The position numbers were made by a program, and so were the translations under genes. Below, in pieces: positions 50,527 to 59,429 of a DNA stretch of 64,000 nt. Within the stretch, counting starts at the first letter, position 1, and the number at the start of each line of letters is the position of its first letter. Source of the stretch: Paraburkholderia dinghuensis (lineage in GTDB: Bacteria; Pseudomonadota; Gammaproteobacteria; Burkholderiales; Burkholderiaceae); assembly GCF_003837865.1 (NCBI RefSeq), contig NZ_RQIS01000007.1, positions 241,418 to 305,417 on the forward strand, read 5' to 3'. The notes under the pieces were generated by a model. The model was not told where the DNA came from, ran no database searches, and saw only the letters and a list, made by a program, of their open reading frames with translations.

Positions 50527-52240
50527 GCTGTTCCAGGGCGAGCTCACGCAGGCTGGTTGCCACGTGTACCGCCCACACCGTACCCGTACCGCGAAGGATA
50601 ACCCCATGGATCATATGGCGTCCATACGGTTTGATGCGAAAGTAGTCGTGTCCCGCGACGATGCGGTGAAACACGATGCGCTGGTCAGCCTTCAACGCGA
50701 AATCGGCGCTCGCGCTGCTGCAGTTTCCACCAGCGTGTTCCCCGTTGCACCACACCCGGCCCGCCAGAAAATATGTCTGCCCCGGCGATTCAAACCACTT
50801 GCTTTCCCACTCGTAGGGCCGCAGTGTCGTGCCCGCATTCCACTGCGATACCGTGCCGTCTTCATTGAGCATGAACAGCTCGCCGTTGCCCGCGCTGCAG
50901 AGAAACACCGGACGGTCGGAGAGCGACGAGAGGCGATACGTTTCCCAGTTGCTGTACGCCTCGGTATCGATGGTCAGCATGAACGCGTCACTGTCCGACA
51001 CACAAAATAATGTGCCCGCATACCAGCCCAGGCGCATCGTGTCGGGCCGCAGCTTGCGCCAGTCGTCCTGCGCGAACCACTGGTCGGTGATGACTTTCGG
51101 CTGGCCCCACGAAGGCAGCAGCACGAGACCATCGGTGCTCACGTACACCATGCCCATTGGCGTGACGACCGACCCCCGGTTCGAACAGCACGTCACCATC
51201 GGAAACGGCATCACGTACTGGCGCACGCGGCGGCACTCGCGTTTTTTGCATCCGGGCGATGTGCCCTGGATCGTGTACGGCGTGCCGGTAGTCGCGGCAA
51301 AGATCGTCGCGCCGTACCACATCACGTCGAGCGCACGCAGCGAGACGATGGGATAGTCGAGTGTCATGCGCTCGGCCTCGGGCCAGTTCCACGGCTGGCC
51401 GTTCGCACTGAAAAACAGGTCGCAGCCGCAGAAGCCCACCAGCGTTCCGGTTTCGGGAATCGCGAGGATGCCGCGCAGGCACGCGGGCGGCGGCATGAAT
51501 TCGAGCGTGGTGAGCACCGCGCCCAGGTCCATGTTCAGCGTCGAGTCGGTGTACGACGGGGTGCCCACTGGCAGCGTCGCAACCAGACAGTAACTGGTGA
51601 TGTGTTCCTCGACCTGTTCCCGCCCGGTACGAAAACCCGTCACCCTGCGATAGAGGTTCACGCCCGTCACGCACCACTCGGGGTCGGGCGTCGGCGGCAG
51701 GCCCGTGACGATCACGGTGTCGCCATCGTTACAGATGAACTCGTTACCCGGCCACGACGGCCCGCCTTCCTCGCACCATGCATTGACGTAGGTGGCGAGA
51801 TAGTCCCGTCCCTCGGTTTCGTTCGAGAGTGCCGCATCGTCGTCCGCATTGTCACCTGCAGGCAGCGGCGAGACCGGCGTGGCGATGGGACCGGCACCGG
51901 GGCAGGGCACACCGAGCCGACACCAGGCAAACGTGCCGTCCGGCTGCGGACGGCCCACGGTCGGATACGGCGCATCGCCTGTCACGAACAGGCGGTTGCA
52001 GTGAGGCAGCCACGGCGCGACTTCCACACATTTATCCCATGCAAGCCACCCGCAGCCGAACGGCTCGACCGTGAGCGATCCGGCTGGCACGTCAGCCACC
52101 GGCAGGCGCTCGCGCCACGGCATCAGCGTGCCGTGCGTGAGCCGCACGTCCTCGGCGCGCACCGCGTAACCGGGTTTGAGGTCCACCGGATGCAGGCGCG
52201 GCACGATGCCGTAGAAGTTGTCGATGCGCAGCGAGGGCAT
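50516..52240 (-). CDS. Virion stabilisation or tail propeller protein
   Basis: A 574-residue beta-rich protein starting MPSLRIDNFYGIVPRLHP, a start style of podovirus tail-stabilisation/needle-adaptor propellers. Repeated strands such as LVGFCGCDLFFSANGQPWNW, FAATTGTPYTIQG and PMGMVYVSTDGLVLLPSWGQ fit a propeller. Several Cys pairs occur (PGCKKRECRR, TCCSNRG). It likely plugs or stabilises the tail or portal after DNA packaging. Function is inferred from fold and place. Confidence 0.7.
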   Translation of the reverse strand: MPSLRIDNFYGIVPRLHPVDLKPGYAVRAEDVRLTHGTLMPWRERLPVADVPAGSLTVEPFGCGWLAWDKCVEVAPWLPHCNRLFVTGDAPYPTVGRPQPDGTFAWCRLGVPCPGAGPIATPVSPLPAGDNADDDAALSNETEGRDYLATYVNAWCEEGGPSWPGNEFICNDGDTVIVTGLPPTPDPEWCVTGVNLYRRVTGFRTGREQVEEHITSYCLVATLPVGTPSYTDSTLNMDLGAVLTTLEFMPPPACLRGILAIPETGTLVGFCGCDLFFSANGQPWNWPEAERMTLDYPIVSLRALDVMWYGATIFAATTGTPYTIQGTSPGCKKRECRRVRQYVMPFPMVTCCSNRGSVVTPMGMVYVSTDGLVLLPSWGQPKVITDQWFAQDDWRKLRPDTMRLGWYAGTLFCVSDSDAFMLTIDTEAYSNWETYRLSSLSDRPVFLCSAGNGELFMLNEDGTVSQWNAGTTLRPYEWESKWFESPGQTYFLAGRVWCNGEHAGGNCSSASADFALKADQRIVFHRIVAGHDYFRIKPYGRHMIHGVILRGTGTVWAVHVATSLRELALEQHGR

Positions 52241-52250
52241 ACTGGTGTCC

Positions 52251-53174
52251 TTATGCGATGCCCGTAATCAGCCCGTCCGCGTTGTAGCTGACGGTCTTGC
52301 CGGTGTCGCCTGGCACGTTGGGATTGGGCGGACTGTAGAAGCTGCCCGCCGTGACCGGCGCGATGGCCTCGCTGATACCGGTAATCTGCCCCTGCGCATT
52401 GACCGTCAGTTCGTAGCGTCCGACCCGGTACATGCCTGCAGTAACGCCGGTACTCGCGAGTCCCACCGAATACACGCCGCTGCCGATGGGCTGCTCCTGG
52501 GCGCTCACGCCGCTGAAGCCCACCATCGCCGTGACGCTCGCGCCGTTCGATGGTGCCGAGTAGCCGGTGACGAGACCGTACTGGTTCACCGAGAAGCCCG
52601 CATAGTCACCCGCCGTGATCTGCGTTGCCATGCCGATCACGAGCGCCGCCGTTGACGAGCCATCGCCCGACACGGTGATCGGCTGCGCGCCCGACGTTGC
52701 CACGATGGTCGAGTCACCCGTGGCCGAAACCGAGATGCGCAAGGGATCGGCATGGGTGCCGCAGCCCGAGACACTGACGCCGTTACCCGGTGACACATAC
52801 AGGAATGTCGCGAGTCCCGCCGCACCCAGGCTCGTGAGGTTGCACGCATCGGGTGACACCGTGATATCGGTGGTGGTGCTGCCGCCGTTCGATGACGTGT
52901 CGCTGCAGCAGGGCGCGGGCGTATAGGACGGCTCGGGCATCTGGCCGACGCCGACGATGCAGCCGTCCTGGAACTGGATCGCGGAATACGTGCCATCGGG
53001 AATACGCCAGGTGCGCGCGCCGAGCGTGAAGCACGAGCCGTCATAGCTCAGGGTGTAGTTGCCCACGCACACCTGGAATGACGCGCAGGAAGGGCACGCT
53101 GCAGGTTGCGTCACGGGCGGGCACACAAGGGACTGGCGGGTCGCCCTGCATTGAACAAGTGACTTGCTGTTCAC
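52251..53174 (-). CDS. Fibre-like virion protein with N-terminal Cys cluster
   Basis: A 307-residue protein starting at GTG with GGAGG five bases upstream and overlapping the previous stop by 4 bases. The N-terminus has CRATRQSLVCPPVTQPAACP and SCASFQVC, a dense Cys region, then a repetitive beta-rich fibre (GNGVSVSGCGTHADPLRIS, STIVATSGAQPITVSGDGSS, VNQYGLVTGYSAPSNGASVT). It probably forms a tail fibre or spike. Palindrome copy 8 spans codons 4-7. Confidence 0.7.
   Translation of the reverse strand: MNSKSLVQCRATRQSLVCPPVTQPAACPSCASFQVCVGNYTLSYDGSCFTLGARTWRIPDGTYSAIQFQDGCIVGVGQMPEPSYTPAPCCSDTSSNGGSTTTDITVSPDACNLTSLGAAGLATFLYVSPGNGVSVSGCGTHADPLRISVSATGDSTIVATSGAQPITVSGDGSSTAALVIGMATQITAGDYAGFSVNQYGLVTGYSAPSNGASVTAMVGFSGVSAQEQPIGSGVYSVGLASTGVTAGMYRVGRYELTVNAQGQITGISEAIAPVTAGSFYSPPNPNVPGDTGKTVSYNADGLITGIA
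53156..53166. repeat. Palindrome CAAGTGACTTG, copy 8
   Basis: Exact copy, within the first codons of the fibre-like gene (Ser-Lys-Ser-Leu). It lies 8 to 18 bases downstream of the start codon, so a bound protein could block transcription or ribosomes there. Confidence 0.8.
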
Positions 53175-53818
53175 ACGATCCTCCGGTGTTTCATGCGAAA
53201 CGGCCCGCGCGTGTTGCCCGTGAGCCGGTCCATGCCCGCGCCCGTTACCTTGTCATCGAAATTCGTTGTATGCAGCGCAGCAAGCTGCGGGTCGTACCAC
53301 TCAGCTTTTTTTATCGCAAACAGACGTGCCAGCGCCCCGTGCACCACCGCCTCGTGGTAGCGCTCGTAAAAAAGCCGGTCCACGTCGCACGCATCGCGCA
53401 GGGGCGCGACCGACACCTTGACCCACAGCCCGCCGTCATGATCGCTCGCAGGCGCAGGCGTCACGTTAATGATGTCGGGCGGCTCGAACCACACCGCGGA
53501 ATGGCTGCAGGCGCAGGGCAGGCGGCACGGCTCGTGCGGTGTCGCCACGTTGTCGTTGCACGAATCGTCGAAACAGACACGCTGGATCGCGACGATGCGC
53601 TCGCACGCGGGCGGCGTGATCAGGTAATCGGACACGCACGCCTGAAAGTCCACGCGCAGGATGCGCGTGATGACCTGCGCACGCTCGGCCAGGTCAATCG
53701 CGGCATGGCGCAGGTAGTTTTCCGCAATCTCGGCGGGACAGTTGCCGGTGGCGAGAATCACTTCGGGCGAGAACGCCGAGAACGGGACCGTCGCGAACGG
53801 ATCATAGATGATGGTCAT
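53171..53818 (-). CDS. Hypothetical virion protein, probable adaptor or tail component
   Basis: A 215-residue protein starting MTIIYDPFATVPFSAFSP. It has a helical stretch (AENYLRHAAIDLAERAQVIT), a Cys cluster (HEPCRLPCACSHS), and a C-terminal basic tail (NTRGPFRMKHRRIV). It lies next to the probable head-tail adaptor. No family is recognised. A role in the portal-tail junction is a guess from position. Confidence 0.6.
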   Translation of the reverse strand: MTIIYDPFATVPFSAFSPEVILATGNCPAEIAENYLRHAAIDLAERAQVITRILRVDFQACVSDYLITPPACERIVAIQRVCFDDSCNDNVATPHEPCRLPCACSHSAVWFEPPDIINVTPAPASDHDGGLWVKVSVAPLRDACDVDRLFYERYHEAVVHGALARLFAIKKAEWYDPQLAALHTTNFDDKVTGAGMDRLTGNTRGPFRMKHRRIV

Positions 53819-53828
53819 GGCGCGATGC

Positions 53829-54560
53829 TCATAGCGCCACCCGTGCGGTCTGGATCGCGGCCACCGCCGCAGGCGACGAAAGCGCGCCGATCTGCTGCGC
53901 GAGCTGGCGCGAGAACTGCACGTTCAGCAGCGCGAAGTAGAGCTTCAGGTGAATCATCGCGGTCTGCACCGACGACACGCTCTGTTCCTCGACCATCAGC
54001 GCACGGAACAGTACCCACTGTTTCGCCGCCGTGATGATGCGGCAGTCGCTGTCGCTGCCGTTACCTGGTCCGCAGCAGTCGTCATCGAGGTTGCTCGTCG
54101 CCAGCGTTTCAGGCATCACCGCGCAGCGCGCCTTCACGTATACCTTGACGTTCGGCGGCACCGGGGGCGTGACGGCAAACGCACCGCCCTGCAGCGGATC
54201 GAAGTTGTAGCCGGTCAGCCTGAAAGGTCCGGACGGGGCGGGGCATCCGGGCTTCGTCCAGGAGTAGGTCGCGGCGTCCGAGCGCCGGGGCAGGTAGCCG
54301 TCCAGCAGATTCCCGGCTGCATCGGTCTGGCCGATGATCTGCTGCAGGATGGAACACTCGCACGGCTGCTGTTCGCGGCCCGGTGCGAGCTGCATGATCA
54401 CGGTCCTGACAAACAACGCAGAATTCAGCACGAAGGCATTGCACTGCGCCTCGTTGATATACGCAAGGAGCTGGCCGCGCGTCCAGGTCTGGAACGGGTG
54501 GCCTTCCTCGGCGTCGTTCAGGTCGCGCGCCAGCTCATCGAGAACCTGGCTCAGTCGCAT
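53829..54560 (-). CDS. Probable head-tail adaptor protein (DUF6682-like)
   Basis: A 243-residue protein. The N-terminus, SQVLDELARDLNDAEEGHPF followed by WTRGQLLAYINEAQCNAFVL, matches the start of the adaptor family in podoviruses (a helix pair with WxxxxLLxxINEAQ). The middle is beta-rich with Cys clusters (QPCECSI, DDDCCGPGNGSDSDC) and the C-terminal helix is long. It would connect the portal to the tail. It overlaps the next upstream gene by 26 bases. The family match is from memory of the pattern. Confidence 0.65.
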   Translation of the reverse strand: MRLSQVLDELARDLNDAEEGHPFQTWTRGQLLAYINEAQCNAFVLNSALFVRTVIMQLAPGREQQPCECSILQQIIGQTDAAGNLLDGYLPRRSDAATYSWTKPGCPAPSGPFRLTGYNFDPLQGGAFAVTPPVPPNVKVYVKARCAVMPETLATSNLDDDCCGPGNGSDSDCRIITAAKQWVLFRALMVEEQSVSSVQTAMIHLKLYFALLNVQFSRQLAQQIGALSSPAAVAAIQTARVAL

Positions 54561-54873
54561 GGAGATTCAGCCCCACGGACGTGTGCGGAATATCGCGGGC
54601 GACGGATTCCGCACGGCGCGCACGCGCAGGCGTTGCAGGAGGCGCGGGTGGCGGAGGCGGCGCAGGGGGGATGAACTGCGCCTGCGGATCGTCGCACGCT
54701 TCCACGAGGTCGCCGCGTTTCGCCATTTCCTCGCTGTAGACATGCACGGTCCCGGTCGCCTTCTCGCGCAGGTACGCGCACGGCGGCACCACGGGCGGCG
54801 CACCGTTGAGGTCTTCGCCTTCAGCGGCGGGCGGTCGCGGGTCGGCAGGCAGCGTAAAGCGGGCCTTTGCCAT
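54535..54873 (-). CDS. Small Pro-rich phage protein
   Basis: A 112-residue protein starting MAKARFTLPADPRPPAAEGE with a strand region (CAYLREKATGTVHVYSEEM) and a Pro tract (PPAPPPPPAPPATPA) near residue 75. GGAGG lies upstream of the ATG at 54873. The palindrome copy 9 lies 12-22 bases before the start. The protein may bind a virion partner; function unknown. Confidence 0.6.
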   Translation of the reverse strand: MAKARFTLPADPRPPAAEGEDLNGAPPVVPPCAYLREKATGTVHVYSEEMAKRGDLVEACDDPQAQFIPPAPPPPPAPPATPARARRAESVARDIPHTSVGLNLHATEPGSR

Positions 54874-54884
54874 GCTGGCCTCCA

Positions 54885-54895
54885 CAAGTGACTTG
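54885..54895. repeat. Palindrome CAAGTGACTTG, copy 9
   Basis: Exact copy in the short non-coding gap, 12 bases upstream of the small Pro-rich gene's start and next to its ribosome site. This is one of the few places in the late module with room for a promoter. Confidence 0.8.
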
Positions 54896-54999
54896 GTGCG
54901 CAGGGTAACGTTGCGCACCTGATGCGTTGCCCAATGTGTTACCGCAGCGGCAGCGCGTGGTGGTGCGCGCTTCGGGTCTGAGTCGGGACGGTTCCATGA

Positions 55000-55617
55000 T
55001 CAGTTCATCCACGGGAACTGAAAGTCGTGGGTCTTGGCGACCACGGAGATGCGGCCCGCGAGGTCGCCAAAGTTCTCGCCGCTGGTGGTGGGCGCAGTAA
55101 GAAAGCGCACCGCCAGCATCAGCACCGTGCCGAAGTCCACATACTCCTGCAGGAACGCATGCACGGAGCTTTCCTCCGACGCGTCGATGCCGGAAAAACC
55201 CGCAGGCATCGTGAGCGACGACTGCGGCGCGACACTCAGTGCATCATCGTCCACGCCGTACACGTTGCCGGTCACATCGAACGTGACGCCTTCCATGCTG
55301 GTCGCCGGGCAGTTGCAGTTGCTGCAGTTCAGCGTGACCGGCGGGGCCACCGGCTCGACCTTCAGGAACAGCTCGGTCAGCGAATGCTCGCCTGGCACGA
55401 CCAGCAGGTTCACGGTGTCGCCTGCCTGGACATCCTTCATCACCGCGCGCTGGTACGGACGGTAGAGCGGCTGGATGTTGTCGCCCAGCGTGAAATCGCC
55501 ACGCCCGTATTCACCCGCGACGGTGAGCGGATACGGGAGCCGGTATTCGCGCTGGCTGTCGCAGTACGGCAGCATCAGGAGCGGCATGCCACCCTTGTAC
55601 AGGTTGTGCGTGCTCAT
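55000..55617 (-). CDS. Hypothetical head protein, possible decoration
   Basis: A 205-residue beta-rich protein starting MSTHNLYKGGMPLLMLPYCD. The middle has LNCSNCNCPATSMEGV, a Cys cluster, and the end has FLTAPTTSGENFGDLAGRIS. AGGAGG eight bases before the ATG at 55617 is a strong site. It is directly downstream of the capsid gene, where head decoration or completion genes occur. No family recognised. Confidence 0.65.
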   Translation of the reverse strand: MSTHNLYKGGMPLLMLPYCDSQREYRLPYPLTVAGEYGRGDFTLGDNIQPLYRPYQRAVMKDVQAGDTVNLLVVPGEHSLTELFLKVEPVAPPVTLNCSNCNCPATSMEGVTFDVTGNVYGVDDDALSVAPQSSLTMPAGFSGIDASEESSVHAFLQEYVDFGTVLMLAVRFLTAPTTSGENFGDLAGRISVVAKTHDFQFPWMN

Positions 55618-55641
55618 CGTGTTGCCTCCTTCATACGGTCC

Positions 55642-56589
55642 CTACACAGTCCAGTAGCCGATTGCCATGGCATCCGGCAGGATGGCTTTCGAACCCCACA
55701 CGGCCAGCATCTGGTACTCGATGCCGAAGTAGCGCGAGGGCCGCACCAGTTCGCCTTCGATCAGGTCGCCCGCGAAGGCGAACGCATCGCGGTGCGCCGC
55801 GACGATGTAGTACGCCTCGGTCTGCGTCGTGGCGTCGATCACGGCGGGTACGGAGTTGGTCACGAAAACATCGAAGCCGATGATCTTGCCGGGAAGCTGG
55901 CCGGTCGCCAGCAGCGAGCAGTCCACGCACTGGCCCATCATGAGGGCGTTCGCGTAGGGGCTTTCGACCAGCAGTTCCTGGATCGCGGGCGGCACGATCA
56001 GTACCATCTTGCCGTCTTCCCAGCGGCGCGCTTCCTGCAGGGTGCGCTTGAGCTTGGCGACCTCGCGCCCGAAGCTGGGACCGGTGATCACGCGCGGCGA
56101 GTTGATGGTGCCGAGATTGATGTTGCAGCTCTTGCCCGCGTTTGCGCCTTTGTTGCGCTGCCAGGTTTCGAGCACCATGCCGTTCAGGACGTAGCAGCGC
56201 CATTCCTCGGCCAGCCCCTGCCAGGCCGAGTCGAGCAGCGATTCCTCGAAGGGCGCGAAACGCTCGCAGATGCGCGCGATGTCGAGCTTGTCGAACTTCA
56301 GGTCCTTGTACGCGGCGTTGCAGATGCGCAGGCAGAAGCCCTCGGGCGTGACCTGTTCGGGCACGAGTTCCTGGTTTTTCTCGTAGGGACGCCACGGGCC
56401 GACCAGCGGCTGGCGGGTGAACTGCACCACCTGGTTGCACTGCGTGATGCGCTCGTCAATCTCGGTGTTCGTGATCAGCGGCAGGAAGTCCTTCTCCCAG
56501 CCGCGCGCAATGATCTTGTTGTAATAGCCGATGCGCGCGAGCGGTGTATTTTCCAGCCCGCCAAACCCGGAAGAGGTGGCAATGGTCAT
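55642..56589 (-). CDS. Major capsid protein
   Basis: A 315-residue protein. The start MTIATSSGFGGLENTPLARI is like podovirus coat proteins. It contains TNTEIDERITQCNQVVQFTR and a coat-like domain (KLKRTLQEARRWEDGKMVLI, FDVFVTNSVPAVIDATTQTE, AYYIVAAHRDAFAFAG) typical of the HK97-fold coat proteins. It follows the scaffold gene as usual. GGGAGA before the ATG at 56589 supports the start. It forms the icosahedral shell. Confidence 0.85.
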   Translation of the reverse strand: MTIATSSGFGGLENTPLARIGYYNKIIARGWEKDFLPLITNTEIDERITQCNQVVQFTRQPLVGPWRPYEKNQELVPEQVTPEGFCLRICNAAYKDLKFDKLDIARICERFAPFEESLLDSAWQGLAEEWRCYVLNGMVLETWQRNKGANAGKSCNINLGTINSPRVITGPSFGREVAKLKRTLQEARRWEDGKMVLIVPPAIQELLVESPYANALMMGQCVDCSLLATGQLPGKIIGFDVFVTNSVPAVIDATTQTEAYYIVAAHRDAFAFAGDLIEGELVRPSRYFGIEYQMLAVWGSKAILPDAMAIGYWTV

Positions 56590-56676
56590 GGGCTTCTCCC
56601 TGATTTCCGTCCCGCATCATCAATTTCGTATAATTAAACAGTCAGTCTGTCGCATGGCCAGTATCACCGGCTATGC
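56590..56676 (-). promoter_or_regulatory. AT-rich gap, candidate promoter before the capsid gene
   Basis: The 87 bases between scaffold and capsid contain an AT-rich island. On the leftward strand it reads TTTAATTATACG (within 56621-56640), with a -10-like element, and ACAGACTGACTGT upstream can form a small hairpin. In this GC-rich module this is the best promoter-like spot, perhaps giving extra transcription of the capsid. No good -35 was identified. Confidence 0.3.
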
Positions 56677-57717
56677 TTACTGCACGCGGCCCTCGCTTTC
56701 GGCCAGCTCGAAATCGACCCGGAACTTTTTCCACTCCGAATACGAAATCTGGCGGCTGCGGAACCGGAACGACATGTCCTCGTAGTCCTTCATCGTGTAC
56801 ACCGTTTTTTCCTCGTGTGCAGGGTCGGTTGCGACTTTCACCACACCCGTGTCGGCCACCGCCTTCAGGTCCGGTGCGCCGCCGCGCGACTTGAAGGTGT
56901 CCACTACGGAGTTCACGTAATCCACGTCGCCGTCGTAGTAGGCGCTTTTCATCTCGTCGCGCCAGGTGCGGCGCGTGCCGGGAATCCTGCCGTCGAGAAA
57001 GCCGTTGAAATCCGCCTGCGAGAGCAGCGTCTGGAAGTCCCTGTGCCTGCCCATGATCCCCCGGTTGGTGATCGCCATCGACGCGTTCTTCTGGCTGTCC
57101 GAGAGGTGCATCTGGCCGGTGGCGAGTTCCGCCACCCGCGCATCGAACGCCCCCTGCTGGTCGCGCAGCTTCTGTGCATAGTCGTCCTCGATACGTGCGA
57201 GGCGCGGGCGCAGCAGCTTTTCGTCCAGCTCGCGCGCCGCCTCGGGCGTGATCGCCTCCAGCGCGGAATAGTCCACCGCCCAGGCGCGCTCGCGCTCGGC
57301 ATGGCGCAGCTTCGTGGCGGTTTCCTCGTTCAGGCGCTCGACTTCCTCGATGCGGGCCTGCGCGGTGCGCAGCTCGCGCGCCGTCTGCGAGCCGGTCGTC
57401 TCGTACTGTTCGATCAGGCGCGCGGCATCGAGCGCCGCCTGACGGTGTGTGTCGCGTTCGGCCTCGGTGGCTGCGAGCCGCGCACGCAACCCTTCGATGT
57501 CGGGGTCCACGTGGGCCACAGCAGGCTTCGCCGTATCAGCGGGCTTTGCGGTGTCCGTCGCCTTCGCGTCCTGCGTGGCCGGTTTCGCTTCTGCCGCCTT
57601 CGTCTCAGGCACCGCAGCGGCGGGCGTGGCAGCAGGTGCCGCAGGCGTGGGCGTGAGCTTCGCCTGTTCCTGTTCGAACGCTTCCGCCGCCGCAGCGGCG
57701 GGATGGCGGCTTGCCAT
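56677..57717 (-). CDS. Capsid scaffolding protein
   Basis: A 346-residue, mostly helical, charged protein. The N-terminal 60 residues are Ala/Pro/Thr-rich and disordered; the middle, about residues 75-160, is a coiled coil (LRARLAATEAERDTHRQAAL and following); and the C-terminus is basic. It sits directly before the capsid gene. Scaffold proteins guide capsid assembly and are removed before DNA entry. GGAG before the ATG at 57717 supports the start. Its removal might involve the Ntn hydrolase, but that is speculative. Confidence 0.78.
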   Translation of the reverse strand: MASRHPAAAAAEAFEQEQAKLTPTPAAPAATPAAAVPETKAAEAKPATQDAKATDTAKPADTAKPAVAHVDPDIEGLRARLAATEAERDTHRQAALDAARLIEQYETTGSQTARELRTAQARIEEVERLNEETATKLRHAERERAWAVDYSALEAITPEAARELDEKLLRPRLARIEDDYAQKLRDQQGAFDARVAELATGQMHLSDSQKNASMAITNRGIMGRHRDFQTLLSQADFNGFLDGRIPGTRRTWRDEMKSAYYDGDVDYVNSVVDTFKSRGGAPDLKAVADTGVVKVATDPAHEEKTVYTMKDYEDMSFRFRSRQISYSEWKKFRVDFELAESEGRVQ

Positions 57718-57727
57718 GATGGCACTC

Positions 57728-58024
57728 CTAAATCTTCTGCCGGTTCAGCAGGTCAGCCAGGTCAGCCAGCGCCAGCACCCGGCCATGCGCCACCAGCGCC
57801 CCGGCACGCGCGCTTTCGGTGAACAGCAGCGCACCCTTGGCCGTCTCGCACTGCAGGGTGGCATCCGCCAGCAGGTCGGCCAGAATGCCTTCCAGCGCCT
57901 CGAACAGCTCGGGCTGCTTCACCAGCCGCCCGAGCGCCTGCACCTGCACCTGCGTAAGCCGTTTCTCAACGACGGCGCTTTTCGCCACGATTCTTTTCCT
58001 TTTCGTCGCGGCGGCGTTCGGCAT
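57728..58024 (-). CDS. Small helical phage protein
   Basis: A 98-residue protein with a basic start (MPNAAATKRKRIVAKSAV) and a helical body (LTQVQVQALGRLVKQPELFE). The usual site is missing in front of the ATG at 58024; a GTG at 57988 with AAGGA upstream is an alternative. A short 21-codon frame with GGAGA overlaps the start. No function is recognised. Confidence 0.5.
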   Translation of the reverse strand: MPNAAATKRKRIVAKSAVVEKRLTQVQVQALGRLVKQPELFEALEGILADLLADATLQCETAKGALLFTESARAGALVAHGRVLALADLADLLNRQKI

Positions 58025-58089
58025 CGGGCTTCATGGGGACTCTCCTTCAGGGTTGCTGATCGTGGTCGTATCATCCGTGGGCCATGAAA

Positions 58090-58392
58090 TCAAGGGGCAC
58101 GGCCCCGCCTGGCTCCCGGCACCGTAAACGTCGCCGGCGTGGACACCGATCTGGCTGAACCCCTGAACGGGGCATCCAGTGGCCGGTTCTTCGTGACCTT
58201 CGTGAGACCGAGCGAGCGGGGCGCTTTCGAACCATACGGTGCGCTCGTGCGGTCGTCATCGTCGTTGTCACGCACAGATGACCGGCTGCCGCCACCGCCC
58301 TTGCCGTCATTCATGCGGTTGGTGAAATCCTGGCTCGCGCCCCGGCCCGCGTTGCCGTTGCCGCTGTTGTTGCGGTTGGTGTAGTCGCCCAT
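58090..58392 (-). CDS. Small disordered Gly/Asn-rich phage protein
   Basis: A 100-residue, low-complexity, hydrophilic protein starting MGDYTNRNNSGNGNAGRG, with Ser/Asp/Arg-rich segments and a basic C-terminus. AAGGAG four bases before the ATG at 58392 is a strong site, which supports a real gene. It may be a flexible virion component. No family is recognised. Confidence 0.55.
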   Translation of the reverse strand: MGDYTNRNNSGNGNAGRGASQDFTNRMNDGKGGGGSRSSVRDNDDDDRTSAPYGSKAPRSLGLTKVTKNRPLDAPFRGSARSVSTPATFTVPGARRGRAP

Positions 58393-58403
58393 CACGCGCT
58401 CCT

Positions 58404-59429
58404 TCAGATGTAGTACGGCACCTTGCAGCCGTTGCCGAGCACAAGCCACCCCACAGGATTGCCCATCAGCGCCGTGCGTGTGCCATAGAAGTTGGTCGAG
58501 AGGTCAGTGCCCGACGAGAGCGCTGGGGCCGTGGTCGCGGCGGGTGCGAACGAGACGCCCGTGGCATCTTCCGCCAGCCCGCCACCCGGCGAGAGCAGCA
58601 CCGCGAGCGGTGAGCCGGTCGTGCCGTCACCCATCAGGCCACCCGTGGCCGATACCACCACCGGCAGCAGGTCATCGAGATTGACCGTGTACTGCGTGCT
58701 GTCCGCCGTGGCGAAGGTCAGCGTATGGGTCCCGTCGTCATAGGAGACGAGTTCCAGAAACAGGTTGGCGGGAATCGCATCGACGGCGGTGGCAATCGCC
58801 GTGTTCATCTCGTCACAGGTGGGGATGGCATCGTTCACGAGATGCACCGCGCCGCTGCATTTCGTGAAGGTCGCGGCGATCACGGCGGGATTGGCCTGGG
58901 CCGCTGACACCGAATTGTCGATGCAGCACTGCAGCGACGCGCACAGGGCCGATGCCAGCACCGCAAGCGCTGCACTGTCCTGGGCGAGCGCCCCCGCAAG
59001 CGTGAGGGTGCTCATGCCCGGATTCGGATAGCTGCCGGTGAGCACGCCGCCCGCCGCGCCCGAGGGCGGCGACGCGGCAGGCACCAGCGACGCGACGAGC
59101 TGCGTGAGCAGCACCTTCGCGTTCGGGTCACTGAGGATACGGTTGATGGCGGCCAGCCCCGTGATGACCGGAGACGGATACTGGCCCGCGAGGTCGCCGC
59201 TGGCAGGACCGGTGGGCGGCAGCGTCACGGGGAAACAGGTAATGATGGCGCTGCACAGGGCCTGCGCGAGCGCCGCCTGGGCGCTCGGGCTGGACGCGAT
59301 CTGAGCCGCGACCTTCAGTGGATCGACCTGCGGATTCGGATAGGAGCCGGTGAGGTCGCCGCCCGCCGCCCCCGAGGGCGGCAGCGTCGCGGGCAGCGGC
59401 GCGCAGCAGTTGTTCGGCATGTCACTCAC
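58404..59429 (-). CDS. Fibre-like protein with three SYPNP repeats
   Basis: A 341-residue protein. The N-terminus carries NNCCAPLP, then three repeats of the LPPSGAAGGDLTGSYPNP type (LPPTGPASGDLAGQYPSP and SPPSGAAGGVLTGSYPNP are the others) at about residues 15, 70 and 118. Each is followed by a helical stretch. The C-terminal half is beta-rich and Thr/Ser-rich (TGGLMGDGTTGSPLAVLLSP). It is probably a fibre or appendage protein. The start GTG at 59429 overlaps the upstream stop; ATG at 59420 is the alternative. Confidence 0.65.
   Translation of the reverse strand: MSDMPNNCCAPLPATLPPSGAAGGDLTGSYPNPQVDPLKVAAQIASSPSAQAALAQALCSAIITCFPVTLPPTGPASGDLAGQYPSPVITGLAAINRILSDPNAKVLLTQLVASLVPAASPPSGAAGGVLTGSYPNPGMSTLTLAGALAQDSAALAVLASALCASLQCCIDNSVSAAQANPAVIAATFTKCSGAVHLVNDAIPTCDEMNTAIATAVDAIPANLFLELVSYDDGTHTLTFATADSTQYTVNLDDLLPVVVSATGGLMGDGTTGSPLAVLLSPGGGLAEDATGVSFAPAATTAPALSSGTDLSTNFYGTRTALMGNPVGWLVLGNGCKVPYYI

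Noticed and set aside
50791..50801. CAAACCACTTG as another copy of the palindrome
   Set aside because: Two mismatches in one arm make it not clearly different from chance; not counted.
54821..55012. Leftward 63-codon frame with CRCGN
   Set aside because: It has only one Cys pair, a poor ribosome site and overlaps the starts of two supported genes; too weak to list as a gene.
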